From Porpolomopsis calyptriformis (lineage: Eukaryota > Basidiomycota > Agaricomycetes > Agaricales > Hygrophoraceae), in contig OX621164.1 in the NCBI GenBank assembly GCA_951640195.1, forward strand, positions 353,098 through 417,097: a DNA stretch of 64,000 bases, given 5' to 3'. The notes beneath the pieces were generated by a model. The model was not told the origin of the DNA, did not search any database, and worked only from the letters and a program-made list of their open reading frames with translations. Shown here piece by piece: positions 22,749-32,232 of this stretch. The position numbers and the translations under genes were made by a program. The first letter of the stretch is position 1, and every line of letters starts with the position of its first letter.

Positions 22749-22870
22749 GATGGGTTGTTCGGAGAACGTTTCTGATGAAGAACATGAGCGTTTGATACGG
22801 AGGAGAATTAGCTCAAAGGATCTTGGACGGATCCTAGGGGCATTGGTGGTGCGGTCAAACACATGTAAAC
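22749..22870 (-). pseudogene. upstream region and first ten codons of the PUT1 copy, inverted
   Basis: Reverse complement of the region just upstream of, and entering, the intact PUT1 gene (35500-35585). The start codon lies at 22785 on the minus strand and is followed by codons for MFFIRNVLRTT, after which the sequence switches to BCP1. The continuation (codon 11 onward) lies on the plus strand at 32233. It is one of the two ends of an inverted segment. Confidence 0.85.
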
Positions 22871-22929
22871 AGTAATCGGATAAATACCCAGAGAACGAAG
22901 TTTTTAATTCATTCTCTTTGTCGACTACC

Positions 22930-23085
22930 ATGGCACTCACTCCTGTGAGATCTTCGTTACTTTGTTATTGGCCATACTGATATGTGTGAACAGGAAGCCC
23001 TGGATCAGCTCATTGATCAGCTATTCATATATCTTCAGCCAGGAGATTTGTAAGTATATGTTCCCTCACGTCTTGCTATATACTT
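22930..23085 (+). pseudogene. 5' end of an unidentified gene
   Basis: An ATG at 22930 starts MALTP; a GTGAGA...GAACAG intron joins this to EALDQLIDQLFIYLQPGDL, followed by a GTAAGT donor at the edge of a hairpin. The reading is a plausible gene start, divergent from the PUT1 copy, but the rest is absent. The exon 2 part is repeated in reverse immediately afterwards. I do not recognise the protein. Confidence 0.45.
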
Positions 23086-23181
23086 GTGATGGATAAGTAT
23101 ATAGCAAGATGTGAGGGAACATATACTTACAAATCTCCTGGCTGAAGATATATGAATAGCTGATCAATGAGCTGATCCAGG
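22951..23181. repeat. hairpin with 135-bp arms and a 9-base loop
   Basis: Arm 1 is 22951-23085, loop 23086-23094, arm 2 starts at 23095 and runs to 23181, then resumes at 31909-31958 after a nested set of transposons. Arms are nearly identical (one difference near the loop). Such a structure is unstable in replication and may have been the site of the nearby rearrangement. Confidence 0.9.
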
Positions 23182-23264
23182 TATGAGGGACCAAACTGGA
23201 CAAAAATCAAAATTTGTCAATTTGACAAGTCTGAATTACCAAAAAAGGCAGTATCCTGCAGGAT

Positions 23265-23664
23265 TGTCACGGTCGTAATTTTCCTTCTTTTTCTTTATCT
23301 TATCGTATGCAAACCTATCTCTTATCTTGGGATTCCCCCCATCTGTTATCGGGATTCCCCATTACCTTCCCCAGGGATTCCCCTTTACTTTACCTATATG
23401 CGGACACACTTCATTTCCGTTATGTTTCAACCCCTTTATGATTCGTCATCGATCACGATGACTCATCCTTATCTCTACCTCATGTTATGTCGCACTAACT
23501 CACACAGATAAGTAGTCAGTATATAAAGAGTACTTCTGTACATATCAGACCTTAAGTCTGATTCCTCGTTAGCCTACTCATAACAAGGACTTGGAACCAT
23601 CCTCTATATCTCTTGGGACAGAACACCCGAAGTAAAACGCGTTCCGAACAACCGGTTTATAACA
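23265..23664 (+). repeat. 5' LTR of the chromovirus
   Basis: Begins TGTCACGGTCG and ends TTTATAACA. A TATA box (TATATAAAG) is at 23520-23528. The sequence AAGTCTGATTC at 23554-23564 sits 26-34 bases downstream, where transcription should start, and is complementary to the primer site just after the LTR. Confidence 0.93.
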
Positions 23665-23676
23665 AGAATCAGACTT
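23665..23676 (+). promoter_or_regulatory. primer binding site of self-priming type
   Basis: AGAATCAGACTT directly follows the 5' LTR. Eleven of its bases are the reverse complement of AAGTCTGATTC at 23554-23564, the predicted 5' end of the transcript. No match to a tRNA 3' end (TGG...) is seen. The arrangement is that of Tf1/sushi-type elements, which prime with their own RNA end. Confidence 0.75.
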
Positions 23677-23762
23677 CCTTCTGGTTCTCTCCCACCTGCT
23701 TATCCAAACCTCCCTCATCACTGTGATCATCGACATCACCTCTTTACCCCTTACCCACTTCC

Positions 23763-25286
23763 ATCCTGGCTTCTACCGACAACTCAGACGTTGAAGAACA
23801 CTACGAAGACCCCCTTTCAAGATCGACTTTCTCAGCTACAATTCGAGATCAAGAACCATCCTTTTCCTCAGTCCTTGAAGAAACGATAGCTACCCCTACC
23901 CCTGCTCCTGCCTCTCTAGGACCACGGACTCGATCGAGAACAAGAGGACTCTTCACTTCATCTTCAACACCAGTAACGAGACCAGTTCATCAACAGACTG
24001 CTACCCCACCAGGACGATATGGTTCCCTTTACTCCCAACTTTCTTCTGCGACACCCACACCAACACCAACAGCTCCAGCAACTCCACAACAACCGACATC
24101 TACCAACATGTCAGGAACGTCCGCTAACGCCCCCACCAATCCTCCTACCATTGATATTGCGACCTTGGTGGCCACTGTTTGCCAACTCGAACAAACCATC
24201 ACCCAACAACAACAACTGATCACCCAGCTCCAGCAACAACAACAACCCCAACCTCCTCCACAACCCCAGCAACCCCAGCAACCCCAGCAACCCCAGCAAC
24301 CTCTTCTGCCTCAACAACCTGCTCCCCCCTCCATCAAGATCGCCAAACCCGATGAATACGACGGGTCTGCTGCCAAATGTCTCAACTTCATCCAAGCTTG
24401 TCGTCTAGTCCTTGACGACAGCCAATGGTCCGACAGACAGAAAATTACCTATGTCTTGTCGTTTATGAAGATTGGTGTCGCCCAGTCATGGGCCCGACAA
24501 CAGACCCAAGAGTTCAAACGTGCTCAGTGGATCGGAGCCGATTACGAGGATTTTATGGAAGAGCTTGAGGAGTGCTTTGGAGATGTTGATGCAAGAGCGA
24601 CAGCGCAAGTCAAAATTCAAAAGGTAACCCAAGGACTTTCCACTGTGGATAACTATAACGTACGATTCAGAGCTCTCGCAGACGAAACTGGATTCAACGA
24701 CGACGCCCTCAAAGTTTTCTACCGGAACGGCCTCAATCCCGGAATTCTCGAAAAGATCTATGCCCTTGATCCCATCCCCGCCACCCTCAATGCTTGGAAG
24801 CGAAAAGCTTCCATCTTCGATCGACAACGCCTCGAGCTTGCACTTGAGCGTCGTGCCGCTCCCCGGAGCAACTACTATGCTCCCAGGGAGACTGTGGCTC
24901 GAACGACGACCCGAACTCCCTCCTCTGCTCCTATCAAACAGGAGACACCTTCCTCATCATCAATATCGCGCGTTCCGCGAGGCAACTGCTATCGCTGTGG
25001 AGAGTCAGGTCATTGGGCGAACAAGTGTCCAAATTCCCCTTTCGCCTCTTCTCCGACAGTGCGTCCATCGAGTAGTGCCCCTGCCGGACAACGACGAGGA
25101 AGACCAACCACAGGGCGAGGTTGAGGACGAAATATTCAAGGAATCGAGACGGAACGTGTCGACGAGGTGGTTTCCCCGGCTACTGCGGAGGAAACTATTC
25201 GAGTGGTGGACAACTGCGGAATCGATCGCTGGCCGAAGGAAAGAAAAGCTCAGCTTGTCAAGGAACTGAAAGAACAGGGTTTTTAA
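23763..25286 (+). CDS. Gag of the chromovirus
   Basis: Structural protein. The first in-frame ATG is at 24108, but the frame is open back to about 23727 with sensible low-complexity protein (ASTDNSDVEEHYEDPLSRST) and no ATG; a CTG at 23766 is a candidate non-AUG start, or the ATG has been lost. From 24108: Gln/Pro-rich tract, then capsid-like domain (PDEYDGSAAKCLNFIQACRL, ALADETGFNDDALKVFYRNG), then the zinc knuckle CYRCGESGHWANKC. A TGA at 25122-25124 interrupts an Arg/Gly tract; the same frame goes on for 53 codons (IETERVDEVVSPATAEETI) to a TAA at 25284-25286. Changing one CpG would remove the TGA, so it looks like a mutation. The true Gag end overlaps the frameshift site. Confidence 0.85.
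25277..25283 (+). promoter_or_regulatory. -1 ribosomal frameshift site G GGT TTT
   Basis: The heptamer GGGTTTT is in the canonical X XXY YYZ register relative to the gag frame and is followed at once by the gag stop TAA. Slipping back one base continues into GFLKSPNAS and the protease. No downstream pseudoknot was worked out. Confidence 0.7.
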
Positions 25287-28200
25287 AGAGTCCAAACGCT
25301 TCGCCTACCATTACGGACGTATCTACTCAAGAATGTACCACCACTCCATGCAATCTATTTCGAATTCTTGGTACTCTTGAAGAAGGCAATCTCGGACTCA
25401 TTTTGGACGTTTGGATTGAAGCTACCGACACTGGTCGACGTGTCCCAGCCACTGCTCTGGTTGATAGTGGAGCCTCTGTTAAGAATTGCACTGGGAACGT
25501 GCGCATCTGATGACAGTCAAGACCACTTGACTAAAATGTCATAGAACTGGACTTACCCAGTTCGCTTGTTCCCAGTATATATACCAGATTACACGTGATT
25601 GGCTATGAATCTGCTCGATGTTCATGAGAGACGGCCTCAGTGCGCTCGATCTCATGTCTCGAATTTCAGATTCGTGACATTCACCTCCACTTTATGAATG
25701 TCCGTCCCGGACATTACCAGGTACGGCCAACCCCATAGTGCACAGAGTCGACAAACTCCTTGGTACACATAAGACGCCTATCAGAGGCTGAGGAAACAGC
25801 AATACTGGTGGTCCAGCGGTCTACTGCCATCTCGGCATGATACTTTGGGTGAGACCCATCAGCCTTCACATAATCCTTGATTCGGATTCGGTCCATGATC
25901 AACGGCAGAACAAGCCATCTAGGACGAAACCCAGCTACTGCATTCATAGCGGACTCCACTCAACCCATAAGTGGAGTAGCTGATCCTTTTACGTCGGCGC
26001 CACCGACGGTCCACAACATCCTATCTTTAAACTCCGGGATGATGGCGATCAAACACGCCTTGGCTTATTTATACTCGAGGTCCTCGAGTCGGAGTTGCAG
26101 TAATCAGAGGGACCATGCTCAACAGAGTTAGGGAGACCTTCAATACTCAGACACGTCTCGTTAGAGGTCAGGTAAGCTCTGACCAATCGCCTATGTCCTT
26201 TTGTAACGCAACCACGTGCGCATATCAGAATTCTTTTATAGGGACTTTAATTCTGACATGTGAAGGATTCGAACTCTCGACCGCATGTGAAGTCCAGTTC
26301 TTGTTAAGAATTGCACTGGGAACGTGTGCATCTGATGACAGTCAAGACCACTTGACTAAAACGTCATAGAACTGGACTTACCCAGTTCGCTTGTTCCCAG
26401 TATATATACCAGATTACACGTGATTGGCTATGAATCTGCTCGACGTTCATGAGAGACGGCCTCAGCGCGCTCGATCTCATGTCTCGAATTTCAGATTCGT
26501 GACAGCCTCTGGAAATTTCGTGGACGAATCCTTCGCAACTCGCCACAATTTTACTCTAACACGATTGGAAACCCCAATCCCCGTACGGAATGCCGATGGA
26601 TCTGAAAACCGAGGTGGACCCATCGAGAACGATATTGATATTTGGTTAGAGGCTCCTGGAGGACACAATGAACGGATCCGATTGGAAGTGACTGATCTCG
26701 GATCTAAGACAGATATTATCCTCGGCTTCCCGTGGCTCAAAAAGCACAACCCCAACATTGATTGGAAAGAGGCAACACTGGCTCTGGATAGCAAAGATTT
26801 CCCTCTACCACGATGGATAGTGAAAGATGCGGAGTCACTGGGAATGGAATCGGTCACGCTGGCCATGAATCGACGCGTATCGAAGTTGGATGAATCCCGA
26901 GCCAGCACGGTGGAAGAAGATATGCGAAAGTTTGTACCGGAGGTATACTGGAAAGACTATTCTAGTGTCTTTGCCAAAGAATCCTTCGACTGCCTTCCAC
27001 CGCATTCGGAATTCGACCACGCCATAGAACTGGATGAAACCTTCAGGCCAGTCAAAGGCGCGAAATACGCAATGTCCCCTCTTGAGATGGATCACTTACA
27101 CAAGTTCATCGACGAAAACTTATCTACTGGACGAATACGAGTTTCCAAATCGAAACAAGTCTCTCCGTTCTTCTTTGGAAAGAAAGCCGAAGAAGTGAAC
27201 GCTAAAGGAAAGAACGCTGGCTTACACCCTATCAAGGACTATCGCTACCTCAATGAACACACAGTTCCTGACCATTATCCCCTTCCTCTTCTTCATCAAA
27301 TACTCCAACGACCTAAACTTCTAACTGCTTCTCTATTCACAGTCATGGATATCCAATGGGGATTCAACAATGTCAGGATCAAGGAAGGTGACGAATGGAA
27401 AGCTGCTTTCATCACTGAAGCAGGCGCCTTCAAACCTACCATCATGTTCTTTGGTTTACGGAACTCACCAGCCACCTTTCAACGGATGATTGACACAAGA
27501 TTTAAAGAAGTCCTAGACTCTGGAAATGTTTTCATCTATATCGATGACGTGCTTGTTTGTGGAGACGATTTACAAGAATTGCGGTGCTGGACCTTCAAAA
27601 CTCTAGATATCATGAAGAAACACGGACTCTCGTGTAAACCCGTCAAGTGCCAGTTCGAGAAGGAAGAAGTCATTTATCTCGGAGTCGTCTTATCCAAAGG
27701 ACGAATCACCACCAACCCGAAGAAAGTCGACGCTATCATGTCTTGGCCTATTCCAGAAACGGTGAAACAACTCCAATCCTTCTTGGGCAGTGCAAACTTT
27801 TGGCGGAGATATATCAAAGATTTCTCCAGAATCGCTACCCCTCTCTATGAACTCTTACACAATGAAACTGTGTGGGAATGGACTCCTCGGAGACAAGAAG
27901 CCTTTGACAACATCAAGTCCCTCTTAACGAACGCGCCTGTTCTTCATATTCCTGACCGCGATCTCCCCTATTGCTTGGAAACCGATGCCTCTATCATTGG
28001 AATCGCAGGAATACTCTCCCAGCGTCATGGCGGACATTGGAAACCTGTCGGCTATCACTCAAGATCTACCTCTCCTGCCGAAAAGAACTACCCTACCCAC
28101 AATCTAGAACTCCTGGCGATCATTGATTCCTTTAAACAATGGCGCCATCTCCTCGAAGGAGCGAGACACGATATTCTCATCAAGACAGACAGTTTGGCCT

Positions 28201-29861
28201 TGCGATACTTTTCAAAGAATCTTCGCCTGTCAAATCGCCAAACTCGTTGGTCTGAGTATCTGTCCAGGTTCAGGTTCAAAATTGAATACGTTCCAGGGAG
28301 GAAGAACAAAGCCGACGGCCTGTCCAGGCACCCGGATTACTTACCCGACGTCGAAGCCGACGTGGAGAACGAAGTTCTGATAGCGCGCGACCGATGGGTA
28401 AATTCAATTGTCAAATTGTCGAATTCAAGCTTTCTCTCTAGATTACGCTTCAAAACCCCACTCCCACAGAAGATCCAAGATAAACTCAAGGATGCCTCAC
28501 TCGCTTGGACCCAAGCTGATGGGCTTGTACGCGATGTTGAAGGTCGGATAGTAGTGCCGGAGGAAGTATCTTTGCGCACAGATATTATACGACTGTCCCA
28601 CGCCTACCCCCACGCTGGCCACCCTAGCATTGAGAAGACGAAGGAACTCGTTCTTCGTAACTTTATTTGGGATGGTGCCTCACAAGACATCACCAACTAC
28701 GTTCGATCCTGCCCCGCTTGTCAACAAAACAAGAACTTCCCCTCGAAGCCGTCAGGACTACTCCAACCCATACCCCCCTCTACGGAACCATGGAAGGAAA
28801 TTACCGTCGATCTCATCATTGAACTCCCCAAGTCACAAGGCTACGATGCTGTAATGGTTGTTGTCGATCGTTTCACTAAACGTGCTCATTTCATTCCGAC
28901 AACTTCTAATCTTTCATCAGAAGGTGCTGCAAGACTCTTTCGGAATCACATCTGGAAACATCATGGATGGCCCCAAAAGATCATATCCGATTGCGGAGTG
29001 CAATTTGCGTCCAAATTCACAGAAGCCCTCAATAACTCTTTAGGAATCATCTCCGGTCTCTCCACTGCATATCATCCTCAAACAGATGGTCAAACGGAAC
29101 GCACCAATCAAGAACTCGAAGTTTACTTGCGTTTCTATACCAACTTCATGCAGGACGACTGGTCGGAATGGCTTGCTTCTGCGGAATTTGCCTACAATAA
29201 TCGGCAACACTCTGCCACTTCACAATCACCATTCTATATGGAATACGGACGTCATCCTCACCTTCCCACAATCATTCCAGATCAAAGCAACGTGCCCGCA
29301 GCAAATACCTTCCATGAACGTCTTACACGTGCACAGCAAAACGCCGAACGATCCTTATCAAAGACAACAGAGTCAATGAAGAAATACGCTGATCGTAAAC
29401 GGAAACCTTCACCCTCCTACGAAAAAGGAGATCTAGTCTGGTTGGACACCAAGAATATCAAGACGACACGACCCTCGAAGAAACTCGACAATCGACGGAC
29501 CGGACCATTCAAGGTCTTGAAAAAGATATCGGACCTTGCTTATCTGATCGACATTCCCGGAACATGGAGACTACACCCAGTCTTTCACGTTTCACTCCTG
29601 AGACCCAACGTCGGAAATGAATTACTCCACCCTGATGTCATCGACACATCACGACCTCCTCCTGATCTGATCGAGAACGAAGAAGAATACGAGGTCGAAT
29701 CTATACTACAACATTCCGGAGCTAAACAACGCCGAAAATATTTGGTCAAATGGAAAGGCTATCCGATCGAAGAAGCCACTTGGGAAGATCGATCGAACAT
29801 TTTACGACACGCCAAGGAAATTGTGAAGACGTACGAAGACTCAATTCAAACAGCGACTTGA
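25283..29861 (+). CDS. Pol of the chromovirus (protease, RT, RNase H, integrase, chromodomain), interrupted
   Basis: Read in the -1 frame from the frameshift site. The aspartic protease motif ALVDSGAS is cut at 25476 by a short LTR element and resumes in the right frame at 26510 (GNFVDESFATRHNF) if the element and one copy of its target duplication are ignored. Then follow reverse transcriptase (FTVMDIQWGFNNVRI; YIDDVLV near 27538), RNase H (LETDASIIGIAGILSQ), integrase with an HHCC finger (HAYPHAGH...CPACQQ) and catalytic Asp-Asp-Glu region (VDLIIELP, IISDCGVQF, YHPQTDGQTERTNQELE), and a C-terminal chromodomain (RRKYLVKWKGYPIEEATWED). From 26510 to 29861 there is no stop or frameshift. Confidence 0.92.
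25477..26504 (+). mobile_element. short non-autonomous LTR element (TRIM-like), 1.03 kb
   Basis: Inserted in the protease codons of the chromovirus. LTRs of 203 bp each (25477-25679 and 26302-26504), start TGTTAAGAATTG and end TTCGTGACA. Target duplication GCCTC at 25472-25476 and 26505-26509. I count four differences between the LTRs, all C/T. The internal 622 bases have no credible coding frame, so it must be moved by another element. A solo LTR of the same family is at 31436-31638. Confidence 0.92.
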
Positions 29862-30028
29862 TTCTATTCATTCGTTTGTCATCATCTCATCTGCCAAGAA
29901 TTGACCTCTATTTTTAGAACCACTCCTTATAAACTGCCGGACGTCTCCACTTCCCTTCAAGATTCAAATTACACACCCCTCAACAACGACTCAGACCACT
30001 AAGCCAAAAACACCATAACAACTCTACC

Positions 30029-30766
30029 ATGCCCGCTACACGGTCTACACGATCCCCCTCCCCTCAAGTCGCCATCAGACGTTCTGGACGGATCCCCTCG
30101 TCTGCTATTCGCTCCCCCACTCCTGGCCCTTCCACCTCTGCTTCCTCTGCTCGACAGCTACGTCGACAAGCTCGCGCACGCGCGGAAGATTTCTTCACCG
30201 TTCAGACTCCTCCCCCCGAAGACCCCGCCGTCACCATCTCCCGCCTCACGGTTCACAGTAACAGCGTCAGTAACTGGAACCGCGAACTTCGTCAAGAATG
30301 CGAAGTTCTACAGGCCGAGCTCAAGGCGTCGGAGAAGAGCGCGTTATTCTGGAAGAATCGTTGGGACCAAAGTGAGTTGAAGGTTTGGGAGCTCCAACGT
30401 CAAAAGAAACGAACATGGGTCGATTGCTACGACGTCACCACCCGCGCCATCATTGTCAAGCTCATAGAGGAAAGTCGTCGGAGCGAACGTCTTTCTAGAG
30501 ACGACTTCCTCCGAGCCCAACGCGATCTCGCGACGACGGAGACTTTGATCGAGTACGGAAGAACAGTCGAATATCCCATCAATGTCGACCTGGAATATCC
30601 GATCGACGACGACGACGTCGCGACAGTCCGAGCCCCCTCCCCCGTTGAAGCGACTTCGGAAGCCGAACACACCGCTTCCCCCTCGGTGGCCGTCGAGGCC
30701 CCCACCACCGAGGAAATCCCGACTCAGGCCTCAGAAGACGAAACGGCCGACACCACCCAAGTTTGA
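30029..30766 (+). CDS. accessory ORF of the chromovirus, after pol
   Basis: A 245-residue frame between the end of pol and the 3' LTR. The N-terminus is basic and Pro/Ser-rich (TRSTRSPSPQVAIRRSGRIP), the middle is a likely coiled coil (NRELRQECEVLQAELKASEK, then SELKVWELQRQKKRTW and a charged helix to RAQRDLATTETL), and the C-terminus is acidic. There is no signal peptide, no membrane segment and no resemblance to an envelope protein. It does not match a host gene that I know. A possible splice acceptor (TATTTTTAG) and a TATAAA-like motif lie in the 167 bases between pol and this ORF, so it could be made from a spliced or separate RNA. Confidence 0.75.
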   Translation: MPATRSTRSPSPQVAIRRSGRIPSSAIRSPTPGPSTSASSARQLRRQARARAEDFFTVQTPPPEDPAVTISRLTVHSNSVSNWNRELRQECEVLQAELKASEKSALFWKNRWDQSELKVWELQRQKKRTWVDCYDVTTRAIIVKLIEESRRSERLSRDDFLRAQRDLATTETLIEYGRTVEYPINVDLEYPIDDDDVATVRAPSPVEATSEAEHTASPSVAVEAPTTEEIPTQASEDETADTTQV

Positions 30767-30801
30767 AATTCGGGACGAATTTCCTTAAAAGTCGAGGTGT
30801 A

Positions 30802-31201
30802 TGTCACGGTCGTAATTTTCCTTCTTTTTCTTTATCTTATCGTATGCAAACCTATCTCTTATCTTGGGATTCCCCCCATCTGTTATTGGGATTCCCCATT
30901 ACCTTCCCCAGGGATTCCCCTTTACTTTACCTATATGCGGACACACTTCATTTCCGTTATGTTTCAACCCCTTTATGATTCGTCATCGATCACGATGACT
31001 CATCCTTATCTCTACCTCATGTTATGTCACACTGACTCACACAGATAAGTAGTCAGTATATAAAGAGTACTTCTGTACGTATCAGACCTTAAGTCTGATT
31101 CCTCGTTAGCCTACTCATAACAAGGACTTGGAACCATCCTCTATATCTCTTGGGACAGAACACCCGAAGTAAAACACGTTCCGAACAACCGGTTTATAAC
31201 A
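30802..31201 (+). repeat. 3' LTR of the chromovirus
   Basis: Matches the 5' LTR over 400 bases with five transitions. It ends at TTTATAACA and is followed by the target duplication AGGAT. Confidence 0.93.
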
Positions 31202-31835
31202 AGGATCCTGCACTCTCCTGCACTCTCCTGCAGGATCTCACACTCTCCTGCAGGATCCTTCACATTTCCTGCAGGATCCCACACTCTCCTGCAGGATCCT
31301 TCACCTTTCCTGCAGGATCCTGCACCTTTCCTGCACTCTCCTGCACTCTCCTGCATGTGTAGGATCCTGCACTCTCCTGCAGGTGTAGGATCCTGCACTC
31401 TCCTGCACCTTTCCCACACTCTCCTGTGGGATCCTTGTTAAGAATTGCACTGGGAGCATGCGCATCTTGGCAACGGCTCAGACCACTGAGCCAAAACGTC
31501 GCAGAACTGGACTTACCCAGTTCAGTTGTTCCCAGTATATATACCATATTACACGTGACCGGCTAGAATCTGCTCGACGTTCATGAGAGACGGCCTCAGC
31601 GTGCTCGATCTCATGTCTTGAATTTCAGATCCGTGACAATCCTGCACTCTCCTGCAGGTGTGGGATCCTGCAGGAGAGTGCAGGAGAGTGCAGGAAAGGT
31701 GCAGGATCCTGCAGGAAAGGTGAAGGATCCTGCAGGAGAGTGTGGGATCCTGCAGGAAATGTGCAGGATCCTGCAGGAGAGTGTGAGATCCTGCAGGAGA
31801 GTGCAGGAGAGTGCAGGAGAGTGCAGGATACTGCC
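31202..31835. repeat. palindromic array of TCCTGCAGGA/CACTCTCC units
   Basis: Core of the foldback element. The left part (31202-31435) repeats units such as CACTCTCCTGCAGGATC and CACCTTTCCTGCAGGATC; the right part (31644-31835) is the reverse complement of the same units in mirrored order. A solo LTR lies between them, near the centre. The array has many PstI-like CTGCAG and BamHI-like GGATCC palindromes. No coding function. Confidence 0.9.
31436..31638 (+). mobile_element. solo LTR of the short LTR element family
   Basis: 203 bp, starts TGTTAAGAATTG and ends CCGTGACA, flanked by the target duplication ATCCT (31431-31435 and 31639-31643). It is clearly related to the LTRs at 25477 and 26302 but more diverged. 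It marks an older insertion whose inside was lost by LTR recombination. Confidence 0.92.
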
Positions 31836-31994
31836 TTTTTTGGTAATTCAGACTTGTTAAATTGACAAATTTTGATTTTTGTCCAGTTTGATCCCTCATA
31901 GATCCAGGGCTTCCTGTTCACACATATCAGTATGGCCAATAACAAAGTAACGAAGACAGGTACCCCAGCCCCCAGCGACGACACCTCCTAATAT

Positions 31995-32232
31995 CGTCGC
32001 TTTGCTCAATACCTGGCAGTTGTGGGACTTTTGTCGACATCCAAATCGATTTTTTAAATCCCAACCCAAATGTAGATTATCATGCCCTCAAACAGCTGCT
32101 CAAGCAGCTCTTCCAATCCGACGCAGAACTCATCACCTCGCCGATCTTATCCTTTCTCACACGACCATCGGGACAACCATAAAAACCGATGGAATCAATA
32201 GCGATCCATACGCGTTTCTGACCATGCTGAAT
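31995..32232 (+). pseudogene. BCP1 copy, 5' part
   Basis: Plus-strand copy of the BCP1 segment FFNPNPNVDYHALKQLLKQL to AFLTMLN, with one or more frame breaks. It ends at the codon for Asn just before the HVHQ codons with which the other half (22748 downward, minus strand) begins. Together the two halves make one BCP1 copy split by inversion. Confidence 0.85.

Larger units (their letters stand above)
23265..31201 (+). mobile_element. Ty3/gypsy chromovirus-type LTR retrotransposon, 7.94 kb
   Basis: Complete element with two 400-bp LTRs (TG...CA) and a 5-bp target duplication AGGAT at 23260-23264 and 31202-31206. It has gag with a CCHC knuckle, pol in the order protease, reverse transcriptase, RNase H, integrase, chromodomain, and an extra ORF after pol. 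I counted five differences between the LTRs, all transitions, so the insertion is recent. Pol is interrupted by a short LTR element and gag by a stop codon, so this copy cannot be autonomous as it stands. Confidence 0.95.
23182..31900. mobile_element. foldback DNA transposon with 8-bp target duplication (interrupted)
   Basis: Ends are inverted repeats starting TATGAGGGAC (left) and, on the other strand, TATGAGGGAT (right); the outer 80 bases of the two ends differ at about two sites and both lead into a GGCAGTATCCTGCA junction with a tandem-repeat core. The 8-base target duplication GATCCAGG is at 23174-23181 and 31901-31908. An 8-bp duplication fits the hAT superfamily. No transposase is present, so it is non-autonomous. 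Its original length was about 0.58 kb; a Ty3/gypsy element and a solo LTR account for the rest. Confidence 0.8.

Noticed and set aside
24029..24395. Minus-strand Leu/Gly-rich frames opposite gag
   Set aside because: Antisense of the CAA/CCA repeats of gag.
26260..26290. Pol III B-box-like GTTCGAATCC on the minus strand, possibly a tRNA or SINE
   Set aside because: The T-stem does not pair and there is no A box or cloverleaf around it.
25714..26369. Small frames inside the short LTR element
   Set aside because: No gag or pol motif, no consistent frame; the element is read as non-autonomous.
31202..31835. Regular repeats suggesting a CRISPR array
   Set aside because: Eukaryotic context, no unique spacers, units mirrored about a centre, and embedded in a transposon.
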